From Prunus persica (lineage: Eukaryota > Streptophyta > Magnoliopsida > Rosales > Rosaceae), in contig NC_034015.1 of NCBI RefSeq assembly GCF_000346465.2, forward strand, positions 8,922,923 through 8,986,922: a DNA stretch of 64,000 nucleotides. The letters run 5' to 3'. Shown here in pieces: positions 33,066 through 46,042 of this stretch (the first letter of the stretch is position 1; every line of letters begins with the position of its first letter). The position numbers and the translations under genes were made by a program. The notes under the pieces were generated by a model. The model was not told the origin of the DNA. It was given only the letters and a program-made list of their open reading frames with translations, and searched no databases.

Positions 33066-35506
33066 ATGTAAGGTAAATTTAGTCCACCCTATTTTGAAAT
33101 CTTAGGTCCGTCTGTCACGCCCCGGTGTCAGCAATATTGTAAGTTCTAAACTCCTATGTGTCAGCATTTGTCAAGGATTGAAAGAATTGTTAAACGTGAA
33201 ATCATAGATTTAAATAGTGCACTGTACTTGCATGACTTTTATAGTTGGTCGTAAGAGATTTCAAGTTCAACTCATATAAATAGTGATAATTATATTCATA
33301 TTTGGTTTGATATCCAGTTATAACTAGCCGACGGAATTGAAGCATCGTGTAAATATGTTGTCGTTTCTAAAAAAGAAATAATTAAAAAATCATGTTAAGA
33401 CCTTGAACATATCCATCACAATAAACAATTTTTTTGGTCGGAATGGATATCGACCTAGTAGATGGGCATATTGGTATCCTTACATGGTATAATTTAAGAA
33501 AAAAAAAAAAGTAATAGTAGATAAATAAATATATATATATGGAGCTAAAGTTGTACCAAAACTTTTGTAATAGTAGATAAATAAATAAATATATATATGG
33601 AGCTAATGTAAAAGTATATATATATGGAGCTAATGTAATAGTAGATAAATAAATATATATCTATTATAAATATATATAATAGATAAATATATATATATAT
33701 GTTGTACCAAAACTTTTGTTCCGCAAGTTGTACCAAAACTTTTGTTCTTATGCAAGATGACCAATAAAATGTCATCTGGGATATGTATAGATTTTTAATT
33801 TTACAAGCGATATTAGTAGATTGAGAATTTGAACACAGGATCTCGAGAACAAAAGTAACTGCACTTAACCACATATTCAAAATCCAAATACAAAAGTATA
33901 AAGGTAACTGCACTTAACCATTCAAATTATAAAGTGCTTGCAAAATTTATAAAAAAAGATTATAAAAACATCCTCCGACAAATAATTAAGACCCCTTCTA
34001 GGAAGCTGTAAATCTTTTGATCAATCATTTAGTAGGACAGCGATCATAACCAAAAAGAACGGTGTCGTGGTCATGAAATGACTACTTATCGAATTGGCCT
34101 TGTACCTGGGCGGCTTGACTTGATTGCCGACTAGGAGACAAGTGCAAGTCATGCATCATGCATGCTCAAGGGATGCTTCTCGGAAAAGATACATTGATAG
34201 ATGCTAAACTGACCAAAAAGAACGGTTCTTAGTTTGCATTCAATTAAAAGAAAAAAACACTTGATTTTTATAAATAAATCACAGTCTATAAGATTTTTGT
34301 AATTTTAATGAGTTATATTTGCGTATGTATGGAACTGTAATTTGTCTGTAAGGAGGAATGTCCAAACGCTATACTTTAATACCCAATAAAAACATAATAT
34401 ACTCTATGAAACGAGCAAGGCGTGAAGCCTACTTAAAGACATTTTTGTTTCAATGTAAACCTTCTTAACTTTTATCTTAAATATTTAATTAGTTTATCTT
34501 TATTTGTTTAGGCTAAGCGTTTATTCTTCTCCTAGCCAGGAGCAAATGCACGCATGGTGAACATTTGTATATAATGTTTAAATTTCTTGGATTTGTTAAG
34601 CTTATTAGTATTCCCATATCAAAACAAGACGGCAAGAACCGTGTTATAGATGAAATCGAATTGATTTGCAGAGTTCAAATAATGTTTATTGTTCACTTGA
34701 TATTGAAAAGGACAGTAACTTATTAGGAATCGATGATTTCATTGACAGTGTCGTACGTCGGCAAAATTTCACTTCAATAATCCTTAATAATAGAAAGGGA
34801 AAAAAAGGAACAATTGCTCAAGAGTTGTAAAGATAAATTTTGGAATGTGACATGAATTTTATAACTTAAATGATATAATATAGGGTTAATTTCAATTTAG
34901 ACTCTGAAGTCTTATGCTTAAGGTCTGTTTGTCCCTACACTCTCAATTTTAATGATTATATACCCTAAGCTTTTCAATTTTTTGCAATTGGGTTTCGGCA
35001 TTAACCTTAACGTTAATTGCGGAGGGACCCACGGTCAATTTTTTTTGAATTTGCTGCTCATATCCTAATTGAAAATCCCCTCGTATAAATAATTAATTTT
35101 CGTAGAATTGTTTGCATATAAAAATTAAGTTACACGTTTCATTTAATTTGCAGGGACCACCCGGAACATTTTTCATTCTGGAGTTTACAAAGGAGACATG
35201 ATCAGACACTTGTCTTTGTGGAAGATTACTAATATTGCAACAATTTCTCCACAAAGACACTTGTCTTTGTTGTACGAAATCTTTTGTAGTTTTTGTGGAA
35301 TTATATATTTACCTCGGAAAATTTTCACTAGCTAGTGGAGAGGAAATGCATGTAGCTAGCTACTCATTGACTTGGAAGAAACTATCAGATATTGCACGGA
35401 GTGCCTTTCTTGAGACTTTGACTCGATCTATAAAGAGGGCACCTCACAAGTTGTAAAGGCTGTGCCTTTCCTTCATACCTACTTGATTTTCGATCTGATT
35501 CGCGCA
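33066..35506. repeat. Duplicated segments and AT-rich repeats upstream of glucanase A; no gene
   Basis: 33125-33490 matches 23760-24110, and 33800-34030 matches 16880-17110. 33510-33720 is a cluster of imperfect repeats of TAGTAGATAAATAAATATAT and ATATATGGAGCTAA. 34880-35160 has text (CCCTACACTCTCAATTTTAA, ACCCTAAGC, GGGACCCACGG) of a type common in small plant transposons and also, in changed form, in the intron of glucanase C (50390-50640). From about 35200 on is the 5' flank of glucanase A, with a short near-repeat CACTTGTCTTTG (35210 and 35260). Confidence 0.5.
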
Positions 35507-35596
35507 ATGGCCAAGACACATTTAGCTGGCAAAAGCCCTTCCATTGTTTCCATAATGCCACTTTTTGGGCTGCTAATGGCTAGCCTTACCACAACT

Positions 35597-35668
<72 letters not shown>

Positions 35669-37313
35669 CAAAGTAAAAATTTAGACAGGTTATAATTCCA
35701 CACATGCTATATATGCATGAGAGATGGGAATTATTACTACTACGCCTAGTCCTGTTTTTCTGTTTAATATTCGTATTATATATATATGTGTATTTTTTTT
35801 AAATACTTTCGTTTTCTACACATGTAAAGACTCAGTAAAATAGACATTTTTTTAAAATCAAATGTACAATATTTGTACGTACGAATTTTTCAAGTTTAAT
35901 ACACGTGTTTTTATAAAATTTTCAATAATACAATACAAAATTCACATATTATACACGTATTTTTCACAATATATTGAATAAAAATAATATATATTAAAAT
36001 AATATAAATAAATTATATTAAAATATTATTCAATAGCCAAACTTTTCATTTGTATTTTATAAAAAATTTGCTAAATAAAACACGTACATATGATTCTTTT
36101 TTTTATGATATGAATAAACAATACCTTTTAAGCAATAATATGCATGCCTACCAATTCTATATTTTGTTACCAAAATAACCCTAGTACTGCCAAATAATTT
36201 GTCATAGCTTCTCCAAATATCAAGGGCTGCAATGCTTCTTTCTCAGTGTTAGACTAAAAATTGCAAAGCCATTTCTTCTTCTTTCTCTCTTTTTTTTTTT
36301 TTTTTTCTTCTTCTGTATTTGATGCTATGAAAATAACTAAGTTCATAATTCTTGATACAGGAGCAAATATTGGTGTTTGTTATGGAACACTTGGAGACAA
36401 CTTACCTTCCGCACAAGAAGTAATCTCTATGTACAACCAATATAGCATCCAAAAAATGAGGCTCTATGATCCTAACCCACAGGCTCTTCAAGCCCTTAGA
36501 GGCTCCAATATTGAGCTCATGCTCGATGTACCCAACGAAGGCCTTAAAGACATCTCTTCTAGCCAAGCCAGTGCAGATTCTTGGATCCAAAGTAATGTCA
36601 TAACCTACGGAAATGACAATTTCAAATACATCGTGGTTGGGAACGAAATAGATCCCACAGGTCCATTAGCCCCGTTTGTTGCCTCTGCAATGGAAAATAT
36701 TCAAAAAGCAGTTTCTGCCGCCGGTCTTGCAACCCAAATTAAAGTCTCCACCGCGGTTTACACCGCGATTCTCAACGAATCCTACCCGCCATCAAAAGCC
36801 TTCTTCAACCCTGAATATCGACAGTTTCTTGATGCTATCATTGCTTTTTTGGTGGCCAATCAATCTCCATTTCTGGTTAATGTGTACCCATATTTTAGTT
36901 ATGTTCAAAATCGTCAGACTATGGGTATGGACTATGCACTTTTTACATCTCCGTCAGTTGTGGTACAGGATGGTCAGCTTGGGTATCAAAATCTGTTTGA
37001 TGCAATTTTGGATGCAGTTTATGAAGCATTAGAGAAAGCCGGAGGCGGTTCTTTGAAACTTGTCGTATCGGAAAGTGGTTGGCCCTCGGCGGGTGGCGAT
37101 GGCGAAGTGACCACAAAAGAGAATGCGAGAACTTACAACTCAAATTTGGTTAAGCATGTGAAGGGCGGGACTCCGAAGAGACCTGAAAGCCCTGTAGAGA
37201 CTTATATCTTTGCCATGTTTAATGAGGATCAAAAAACAGGGCCGGCGATTGAGAAACACTGGGGACTCTTTTTCCCCGACAAAACTCCGAAATATTCCAT
37301 TGATTTCAATTAA
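35507..37313 (+). CDS. Beta-1,3-glucanase A (GH17, PR-2 type), two exons
   Basis: Exon 1 35507-35597 ([20 protein letters not shown]..., signal peptide), intron 35598-36360 (763 bp), exon 2 36361-37313; 347 residues. The join gives Gly-Ala-Asn-Ile-Gly-Val-Cys-Tyr-Gly. A single GH17 (beta/alpha)8 barrel follows: acid/base Glu126 in VVGNE and nucleophile Glu268 in [12 protein letters not shown]. It ends KYSIDFN without a vacuolar propeptide, so it is likely apoplastic. It cuts 1,3-beta-glucan (callose, fungal walls). The first intron base pair sits at the start of a TC microsatellite, so the donor is GTCTCT, a weak site. A better donor (AAA/GTAAAA) at 35673 is in the same phase and would add 25 residues of Leu-Ser repeat. 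It is the most diverged of the cluster's genes and the only complete one on the plus strand. Confidence 0.92.
35599..35666 (+). repeat. TC microsatellite at the 5' splice site of glucanase A
   Basis: 34 uninterrupted TC repeats, beginning with the T of the presumed GT donor. Confidence 0.95.
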
Positions 37314-37848
37314 GAATGTGAACTCAGTGTATCCTGAGATCAAGGGAGCTTTCGTATGGAATTTAACCATAATTAAAGATTACTTGCAGCCCTAGAAAGG
37401 CAACCGCAAGACTTTATGTATTTGTCTAGAAATAAATGTCAATACGATGGCATGTTGTAAGGATAGCGGTTTTACCATATTTGATTACTTTTTATACCAC
37501 AAGTTTACATATTGCAGTATTTTATCTCAAATGGGTTTGAATTCGGAATCTTTTTCAACATTGGAAGAGAAAATACAAACTAAACTAAGAGCTAGTTCGT
37601 CTCTATTGCAATAATTAAAAATGAATTTGCATATGCAAGTAGCAACTAAACCCAAAGATACAATGACAGCTGTAAATTGTAATGCGTCAAACTACCAAAG
37701 AATACATAAAATTATATAATTCGTACAATCTCTTATTATATGAGCTGTTTTTTTGAGTATAAGGGTACTTGTGACAAAAGAAAATCTTTTAGTATTGGCA
37801 ACCACAACTTCCCTTTTTATTGTCACAATAAACTTATCTACTTGTGAC

Positions 37849-38728
37849 CAAGGTCTAAAATATCGATGATATCGGAAATATCGGTAGTCCAAAAATATGG
37901 AAATTTCGATGGAAATATCGGGATATTATCGATATCGATAAAAATTGAATAAAAACCACGGAAATTGTAAGAAAAACTTGGAAATTTTTATTGAAACTTT
38001 GGAGAATGTCTATTTAGTCAATTATCTTTGAGTTTATCACAAACAATTAGAAGGAAATGCATTGCGTGATGGATTTAACTAATTTAAGTTGATTATACAG
38101 CAAGCGGGCAAACACTATGAGTGTAAAAAATATGTAATAATTAATGAAAAAAGATTAAATACACCGTAATCATTCATATATAATGATTTACTATAATATT
38201 TTACACTTTATACATTGCATGGTAAGATACATGAATGACTTAGTACCACATAGAGTTCCTACGAGGTTCAAATTTTTCACTATCTTCATCATCTCTATGT
38301 GTAGAGTAAGTGTATTGTGAAGAGTAGTCATCAAATGATAAATCCCCAAAATAGTTTTGCATGTAATTGTTAACATACCACCCATATAAATATAAATATT
38401 TTAGCATATTATCACAAAAACATAAGTGATATGGTGTTTGGAGGAGTAAAATGGGAGGGGTTCATATCCCCTTTCTGCTTTTTTCTCCCCTTTTTCTCTT
38501 TTTTTTTTAAAAAAAACTTTTTTTTTCCTTCACATCGATATTTTCGATATTTTAGCGATATTACACCGATATTTTGACAAAATATTGCTGAAATGTGAGC
38601 GAAATTATCGACATCGATATTTTCCGATATTATCGTCGATATTGTCGATATTTATACGATATGTACATGGATATGTTCCGAAATATCCGTGATTCAAAAA
38701 AATCGAATTATCGATATTTCAGACTATG
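37849..38728. mobile_element. MITE-like element rich in ATATCGAT repeats, about 880 bp
   Basis: Both ends carry inverted sequence: CAAGGTCTAAAATATCGAT at the left, and the reverse complement of the right end, CATAGTCTGAAATATCGAT. The body is packed near both ends with ATCGATATT/AATATCGAT words. CTTGTGAC flanks it on both sides (37841-37848 and 38729-38736), an 8-bp (perhaps 9-bp) target-site duplication as in Mutator-like or hAT elements. No open frame of note, so it is non-autonomous. It sits at the junction between the 3' flank of glucanase A and the truncated copy A', so the flanking repeat could also be microhomology at that junction. Confidence 0.6.
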
Positions 38729-38904
38729 CTTGTGACGAAAGAGAACCCGAGAACTTACAACTCAAATTTGGTGATGTGAAGGGCGGGACTCCAAAGAAAC
38801 CTGGAAGCCCTGTAGATACTTTTATCTTTGCCATGTTTAATGAGGATAAAAAAAAGAGGGCCGGGGACTGAGAAACACTGGGGCCTCTTTTTCCCCAACA
38901 AAAA

Positions 38905-39545
38905 TGTTATAAAAAATATATTTTTTCTCTTTCCGTAAAGCCAATACAAAACATTTATACTATAAATAACATATAAACAAACTGGAAAACTTTTAAGGTA
39001 CAATGAAATTGAAGAAAAACAAATTAATAGGTAAGTGAAAACAAAATAAATTATAAATAAAAAGGTGAGTTTGGTATGGTGAAGCATGTCAAAGACTCTG
39101 TCCTAAAGCCTTTGTCGCCTCCCTACGTTCAGGTACTGATGGTCTACAAGACTCCAAAATACAACCCCTTGTACACAAACTCAAGATCCGCTATGAGCAC
39201 ATTCATAGACAGATATAGGTATCCAAGTCAAAAAACCATTGCCAAAATAATAATATAAAGTAGAGAATATATATAAAATTAGAAAAGGAGAGAATTAGTT
39301 TGTGGTATGTGATATTCTGATGGTGTATTGTGGTTGTTCAAATGTGAAGGACGAGTGGCCTTTTATAGGCACCTAAGAATATGTAACCTTCACCACAATA
39401 AACCATAAAATTAAGACATTCAATATAGAAATAATACCTGAAAATTAAATATGTATAACCCCCACAATAAATAAAATAAAACAGCCAAAAAATATTAAAT
39501 AAATAAAAAGGGTCAAATTTTTAAAACCTTTTTAAAATTCCAACA
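38905..39545 (-). repeat. 3' LTR (left) of the 3.0-kb element
   Basis: Direct repeat partner of 41255-41903. On the minus strand it follows the polypurine tract. Confidence 0.8.
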
Positions 39546-41254
39546 GTCCCCCACAAGGTTTTCAAAATTTTACCATGACAAAAAAAAAAACAGTGAAAAT
39601 ATATATTTATATATGGGCAATATAATACTATGCAATAGGTGTAGGTGCCTTCCGAGCTTGAACCTTCACTTAGTGATGATAGTCTCCATTTGAGGACCTG
39701 AGTGTACAAAGTATTGAACTTGACACCTTTGACCAAACTTCAACGTATCCCACACATAGTATTGGTTGAGACTTGGATGCAGGGTAGCGTTATTTATGGC
39801 CATGAGCTAATCTTGATTCTCATGAGAATTACTAGTGAATAGCCCAATTCTCATAGTCGCGGCCTCACAACATCTCACACTTAGGTGAGTTGTCCAAAAG
39901 TACATGTGACTTGCACCCTAAGAGTTTTTGCCTGCTTCGAAACTCATTCAGGGATAAAATTCCTTCCTGACATCACATAAAATAGCTCTTTTGCCTTAGG
40001 CATGAGTAGAAGAATATCCCAAGGATATCTCCATAGTTTTATGAGTTCTATATGAGTCACACAGTATGGATTGTTTCTACCACATTGAACTTCCTTCATG
40101 AGATCGCCAATCACAGAAGTTCCTCCCTAAGTGACTCCCTTATGGGCTTAAGCACATCCCCCTTGACATTTTGCATTAATAGCCTCCTCCACGAGGCATG
40201 CATATCAGGACTAGCCTTCACAATGCATATATAAGGTCATGTCTTTATTCTTCATTTTAACGCGCTTAAACCTGCATGTTATTAAAATATTTCCTACTCT
40301 TGCACACAAATAATTAGTGGATTTCACCTCAGTATAATTGGAAATTATATACACATTGATATACATTGAAATATAACGGAAATCCCACTATATATAAATT
40401 CATATAATCTAAATACCTCTCAAATATTGGTACTCAAATACGGGTTTGCAATAGTCTTTGAAACTTTGAGTGCACCTGATGAAGCTATGAACAAACTACG
40501 CAACGCTTGATTCATTAAATAAATTTAATTATAAATACGAAGTATTTCAAGATACTTTTACTCCCTTTTTGAAATTTTAATTAAAAACAAATTAGACCAA
40601 CGATTTTGAAACACTTCAACGTTTCGATTTTAAAACATTTCAACCGTTTAGCATTGGATGTTTCAATGTAAATTGATTAATGAGTAATAATCAAGTAATT
40701 GGTAATGAAACAATACAAGCTATTTAAAACAAACAATAACTTAGAAAAAACGTAGCCCACTTCAATATATATATATATATAATATTTCAATGGTCATTAA
40801 TTAGCTTTTGAATACTATTAATAGAAGATTCTGAAATTTATTTTAAAAATAATTGTGCAGTAAAAAAAGGAACACACCAAATATCTAGCTTTAAATTGAT
40901 TTTGTAATTAATTTGCTGGTTGCCGTTGAGCAATTAAAGATTTAAATCTCTTCCAAAAAGATGAGCTATAATAATAATACCACATAAATTAGTTCATAGG
41001 TTTTTTATTTTCAAACACTAGTAGTAATTTCTCAAACGTTAAAATTATAAAATATAAATCTACCAACAATATTTAAAGCAATTGAAATTGTATAGACAAC
41101 ATGAAAGCTTTAAACTGCATCTACTCAAAATAAATAATAATTTTCAATTTAAAAATTCAATACAAATGCAAAAGCTTCAGTTAAAGAGTTAAAAAGGTAT
41201 TAAAGCAATAGCAGTACAGGAAGAAAATAACTTTGACATACAAAGGCTTTAGAT

Positions 41255-41903
41255 TGTTATAAAAAAAAAAAATATATTTTTTCTCTTTCCGTAAAGCCAA
41301 ATACAAAATATTTATATTATAAATAACATAAAAACAAATTGGAAAACTTTTAAGGTACAAGGAAATTGAAGAAAAACTAATTAATAGGTAAGTGAAAGCA
41401 AAATGAATTATAAGTAAGAAGGTAAGTTTGGTACGGTGAAGCACGTCAAAAACGATGTCCTAAGCCTTTGTAGCCTCCCTACGTGTAGGTACTGACGGTC
41501 TACAAGACTTCAAGATACGACCTCTTGTACACAAATTCAAAATCCACTACGAGCATGTTCATAGATGAATATAGGTATCCAAATTACAGAACCATTGCCA
41601 AAATAATAATATAAAGTAGAGAATATATAAATATATAAGTAGAAAAGGAGGGAATTATTAGTTTGTGGTATGTGATATTCTGATGATGTATTGTGATTGT
41701 TCAAACGTGAAGGAAGAGTGGCCTTTTATAGACACCCAAGAACATGTAACCTTCACCACAATAAACCATAAAATTAAGGCATTCAATATAGAAATAATAC
41801 CTGAAAATTAAATATGTATAACCCCCATAATAAATAAAATAAAACATCCAAAAAAATTAAATAAAAATGGTTAAAATTTTAAAACCTTTTTAAAATTCCA
41901 ACA
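41255..41903 (-). repeat. 5' LTR (right) of the 3.0-kb element
   Basis: Direct repeat partner of 38905-39545; contains a longer A tract at 41261-41272. Confidence 0.8.
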
Positions 41904-42192
41904 AACTCCTAAATATTCCATTGATTTCAATTAAGAATGTGAACTCTAGTGTATCCTTAGATCAAGGAGCTTTCGTATGGAATTTAACCATAAATAAAAG
42001 ATTACTTGCAACGCTAGAAAGGCAATCACAAGAGCTTATGTATCTGTCCAGAAATAAATGTCAATGCAATGGCATGTTGCAAGGATAGCGATTTTACCAT
42101 ATTTTATTACTGTTTAAAGCACAAGTTTGCGTATTGCAGTATTTTCTTTTAAATGGATTTGAATTCAGAATCTTTTCTAATAGTGGGAGAGT

Positions 42193-42426
42193 TGCTAAAA
42201 TATGCGAACTGTGAGAGAATATTATTTGTTTGTGGGAATTTTCTGTGTATTCTTCTCCTTGTATGAGGTCATATTTATAATACAACGAAACCTGAATGGG
42301 CAAGTAAATAATAAATTCATATTTTTACAGTAGGAAATCATGAATTAAAGTAAATCAAATATAATTATAATAGGAATCCTTGGTGTGTAAGGAAAGAAAG
42401 TCAATGGTCCACAAGTCACCCCAACA
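42193..42426 (-). repeat. 3' LTR of the 4.1-kb copia element
   Basis: Matches 46043-46276 with scattered differences; preceded on the minus strand by the polypurine tract. Confidence 0.85.
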
Positions 42427-45400
42427 CTCCCCCTCATGTTGGTGCATAGATGTCGCCAATGCCCAACCAACTGGTCTAGTGAATTGTGGAACGCTTTACT
42501 AAAAATTGCTTTTGTCAAAATATTTGCCAATTGATCCTCGGACTTTACGAAAGGAAACTGAATCACTTTAGCTTCGAGCTTCTGTTTGATATAGGGTCAA
42601 TCTACATCAACATGTTTGGTGCGATTATGTTGAATTGGATTATGTGCAATAGCTATTGCAACCTTGTTGTCACAAAAGAGATTCATTACAGATGTAGGTC
42701 TGTACCCAAGTTCAATAAGCAACCTCTTTAACCAAATAAATTCCCAAATTCCTTTGGTCATACCTTTGAACTCGGCTTCTAGACTGGATAAGGCGACCAC
42801 TTTCTATTTCTTGCTTCTCCATGTAACCAAATTACCTCCCACGAATGTGAAGTAACCGGATGTCGATTTCCTATCTATTATATTTCCTGCCCAATCTGCA
42901 TATGTGTAACCATCAATATTCAGATGACCATGTTTTGAGAACATAAGTCCTTTTTCGGGTGCAGACTTCAAATATCTAAAGATCCAAATAACTGCATTCA
43001 TGTGGTTTTCACTCGGAGAATGCATAAATTAATTAACAACGCTCACCACATAAGCAATGTCTGGCCTATTATGAGACAAGTAGATCAATCTTCCTACTAA
43101 CCTTTGGTATCTTTCTTTGTTAGTTGGAATTTGATCCAAGTATTCTTCAAGATGATGATTCTGAACAATAGGAGTGTCTACAGGTTTGCAATCTAGAATT
43201 CCTTTGAGAGAGAAATATGCCTCTTTATGATCGGGCCACCTCAATCCCCAGGAAATATTTGAGTCCACCTAGATATTCTTCATCTCAAATTCAGTAGCCT
43301 AATAGTCTTGTAGCTGAGATATTTCATGTTTATCATTCCTAGTAATAATCATGTCGTCAACATAGATTATTAAAGTTGTTACCTTCCCTTTTTGATGTTT
43401 CAAGAACAAAGTATGATATGAGTTATTCTGTCTGAAACCATTATTCTTCATTGCCATGATGAACCATCTAAACCATGCACGTGGTGACTGTTTCAGTCAT
43501 ACAACGTCTTTCGTAATTTTCATATTGTTCCAATCTGAATAGTATTATATCAAGGAGGAATGTCCATATACACCTCTTCGTGAGTTCCTCCATGTAGAGA
43601 CATTCTTATATCAAACTGGTGAGTTGCCAGTCTAAATTAGCTGCGAGGGATAATAAGACTTTGACTGTGTTCAATTTTGCAACTGGGACAAAGGTTTCTT
43701 CATAATATACGCCATAAGTCTGTGTGTACCCTTTCGCCACAATTCTTGACTTGTATATCTCGATAGATCCATTAGCGTTGTGTTTTATGGTAAACATCCA
43801 TCTAAATAAGACAATCTTTCTTCCTCGTGATAAAGTTTCCAGTATCCAAGTCTGATTCTTCTCAAGAGATTTCATATCTTCCTTTATAGCTTGAACCCAC
43901 TTAGGATATTTAAACGCTTCAGTAACCTTAGTTGGGATATCAATAGCAGACAACTGATGCACAAAGGCCTTAAGTGGTTCAGACAGCTTCTCAGTGGATA
44001 CATGATTCGTAATTGGATACTTTGAAGTCTTGACAATATCAGGTGAATAACAATTTGGTGGCTTTCCACGATTCTGCCTGAAAGGTAATTGGTATCTAAT
44101 GGATTTATGCTCTAAATTCACAAGTGTAGTAGGAGTAGTTACCTCAAGGATATTCTTAGGAGATTGATCTGTTGGTACTGTTGAGTTAGAAGGAGGGTCT
44201 TCATCTTTATTCTGCATTATCTGTAGGTGTGGGACTCGGATCAGAAATATTTTCGCAGGGATCAGGTGAGTCAGACAATTGATCGTTATGAATGAGCGAT
44301 TGATCGCTTTTCGGCAGATAGTAATCTCGTGCTCCAGACTCGGAACTATCGATCATTTCTGTACATAGGAGAATTTCTTCATTTTCCAAGTTGCTCCAAT
44401 TCTACTCTTCACTTCGTATCTCCCCCTGAATCGTAGAATTGGATGATAGGTCAAGGAAGAACAGCTCAAATTCCAGAAAGGTCAGATCCAAAGTGACAAA
44501 AGTACGTCGGGTAGGAGGGTGATAACAGCGGTAGCCTTTCTGATGAGTGGCATAACCCAAAAAATACAACGAAGTGCACAGGGAACAAGTTTGCTACGTT
44601 GATTTTTGTAGAGATGAATGAAAGCCACACATCCAAAGATTCGGGGTATGAGTACCAAAACAGAAGGGAGGGATCTGTTTTGCACAAACACTTGTAAGGG
44701 AGTTTTAAAGGTCAATACACCAGAAGGCATACGGTTGATCAAGTGAACTGCGGTGACAATAGTATCATCCCAGTGATGGCGAGGAACATGAGGGCCAATT
44801 AGAAGTACTCAGGCAGTTTCAAGAAGATGTCGATTCTTTCGTTCAGCAACACCATTTTGTTGTGGTGTCTGAGGAAAAATAATCTCATGGATAATTCTAT
44901 GTTGTTAGAAGTAAGCGTGAAAGTCATGATTGATAAATTCTCCACCATTGTCTGAGTGAAGAATCTGGATTTGAACATTGAAATGAGTTTTCATCTGTTT
45001 GTGGAAGGATTGAAAACGAGAAACACTTCGTCTTTATTTTTCAGCAAATAAAGTCATGTCATACATGTACAATCATCTATGAATGTGACAAACCACCGAA
45101 CACCAGAAGGAGCAGCGATACGTGAAGGTCTCCAGACATCATAGTAAATTAATGTAAACGGAGTAGTACACTCGTTTGTACTCAATGGATAGGGCACACG
45201 GTGACTCTTGGCCAAAACACAAGTATCACATGTGAAGTTGGAGTCCTTGAAACCTGAGAATAGATCTGGTATAAGGTGCTTCATATAACTAAAAGACGGA
45301 TGTCCCAATAAACAGTGCTATAACCAGATTTACTTTTGTTTTCTATCAAAGGGATGTGTCACACTGTTAGCCATGCCGGGACTGAAGTCATCTACATAAT

Positions 45401-46042
45401 ATAGCCCTCTTCTCTTAGTATCACGACCAAGAATCTCTTTAGTATGAATATCTTGAAGAAAACAAAAACTCGGGTAAATGAGTACACAACAATTCAATTG
45501 TTTAGTAAGCTGACTAACTGACAACAATTTATTGGATAAATACGGAACAAGTAAAGTATTAGACAATGAGAGAGAGGATGAGAGTGCAACAATGTCAGCC
45601 CCTGTCACATGATAAGTAACTCAATTGGCATTAGCAATACAAGTTCGTCGAGGTTGGGTAGTATTTAGAAAATCATCAGGATCAAACGTCATATGATCAG
45701 TTGAATCAGAATCAATTATCCAGCTCATGGAATCACTCTTATCCGAAGCATGGAATCCATAACCAGTATCATTATGAGTTGTATCGAGTTTTGTTCGATC
45801 TTAGAGAGTGGCCCACCAGTCGGGGTAGCCATGCAATTTAAAATAAGTCTCATGAAGGTGTCTCAGATCACCACAGTATGCGCAATCTCGTCCATGTGTC
45901 GGGGTCATTAGTTGGGAAGGCATAATTTTTGCAACGGAAGATGCATAGGATACAAATTTAGTAGGAATCTGGACCAGGATCTGAGCCTAAGTCGGGATTG
46001 GAAACTAGAGTAAGAAATTTCAAGATTGCCGCTCTGATACCA

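Larger units (their letters stand above)
38905..41903 (-). mobile_element. Non-autonomous LTR retroelement, 3.0 kb, in glucanase A'
   Basis: Two long direct repeats: 38905-39545 (641 bp) and 41255-41903 (649 bp), each TGTTATAAAA...AATTCCAACA on the plus strand. On the minus strand the LTR starts TGTTGGAATTTTAAAA and is preceded at 39546-39560 by a polypurine tract (CTTGTGGGGGAC), so the element runs on the minus strand. The inside (39546-41254, 1.7 kb) has no gag or pol frame. Removing the element rejoins the glucanase codons. The LTRs differ by visible substitutions and small indels, so the insertion is not recent. A clear target-site duplication is not visible because the site is A-rich. 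Confidence 0.8.
38729..41934 (+). pseudogene. Glucanase fragment A' (3' end only), split by a retroelement
   Basis: 38737-38904 corresponds to the last fifth of glucanase A: RTYNSNL, then KGGTPKKPGSPVDTFIFAMF and NED, then after a frameshift [11 protein letters not shown]. It is cut after the Lys codon. The rest, TPKYSIDFN and TAA, lies at 41906-41934, after the 3-kb element. Homology to the gene A 3' flank continues to 42192 and resumes at 46277 after a copia insertion. The piece therefore arose as a tandem duplication of the gene A 3' end plus flank, then took two insertions. No catalytic residues are present. Confidence 0.85.

Noticed and set aside
36261..36360. Upstream extension of glucanase A exon 2 with a Phe-rich leader.
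   Set aside because: It starts at TTG and is the T-rich 3' part of the intron; the acceptor GATACAG ends at 36360.
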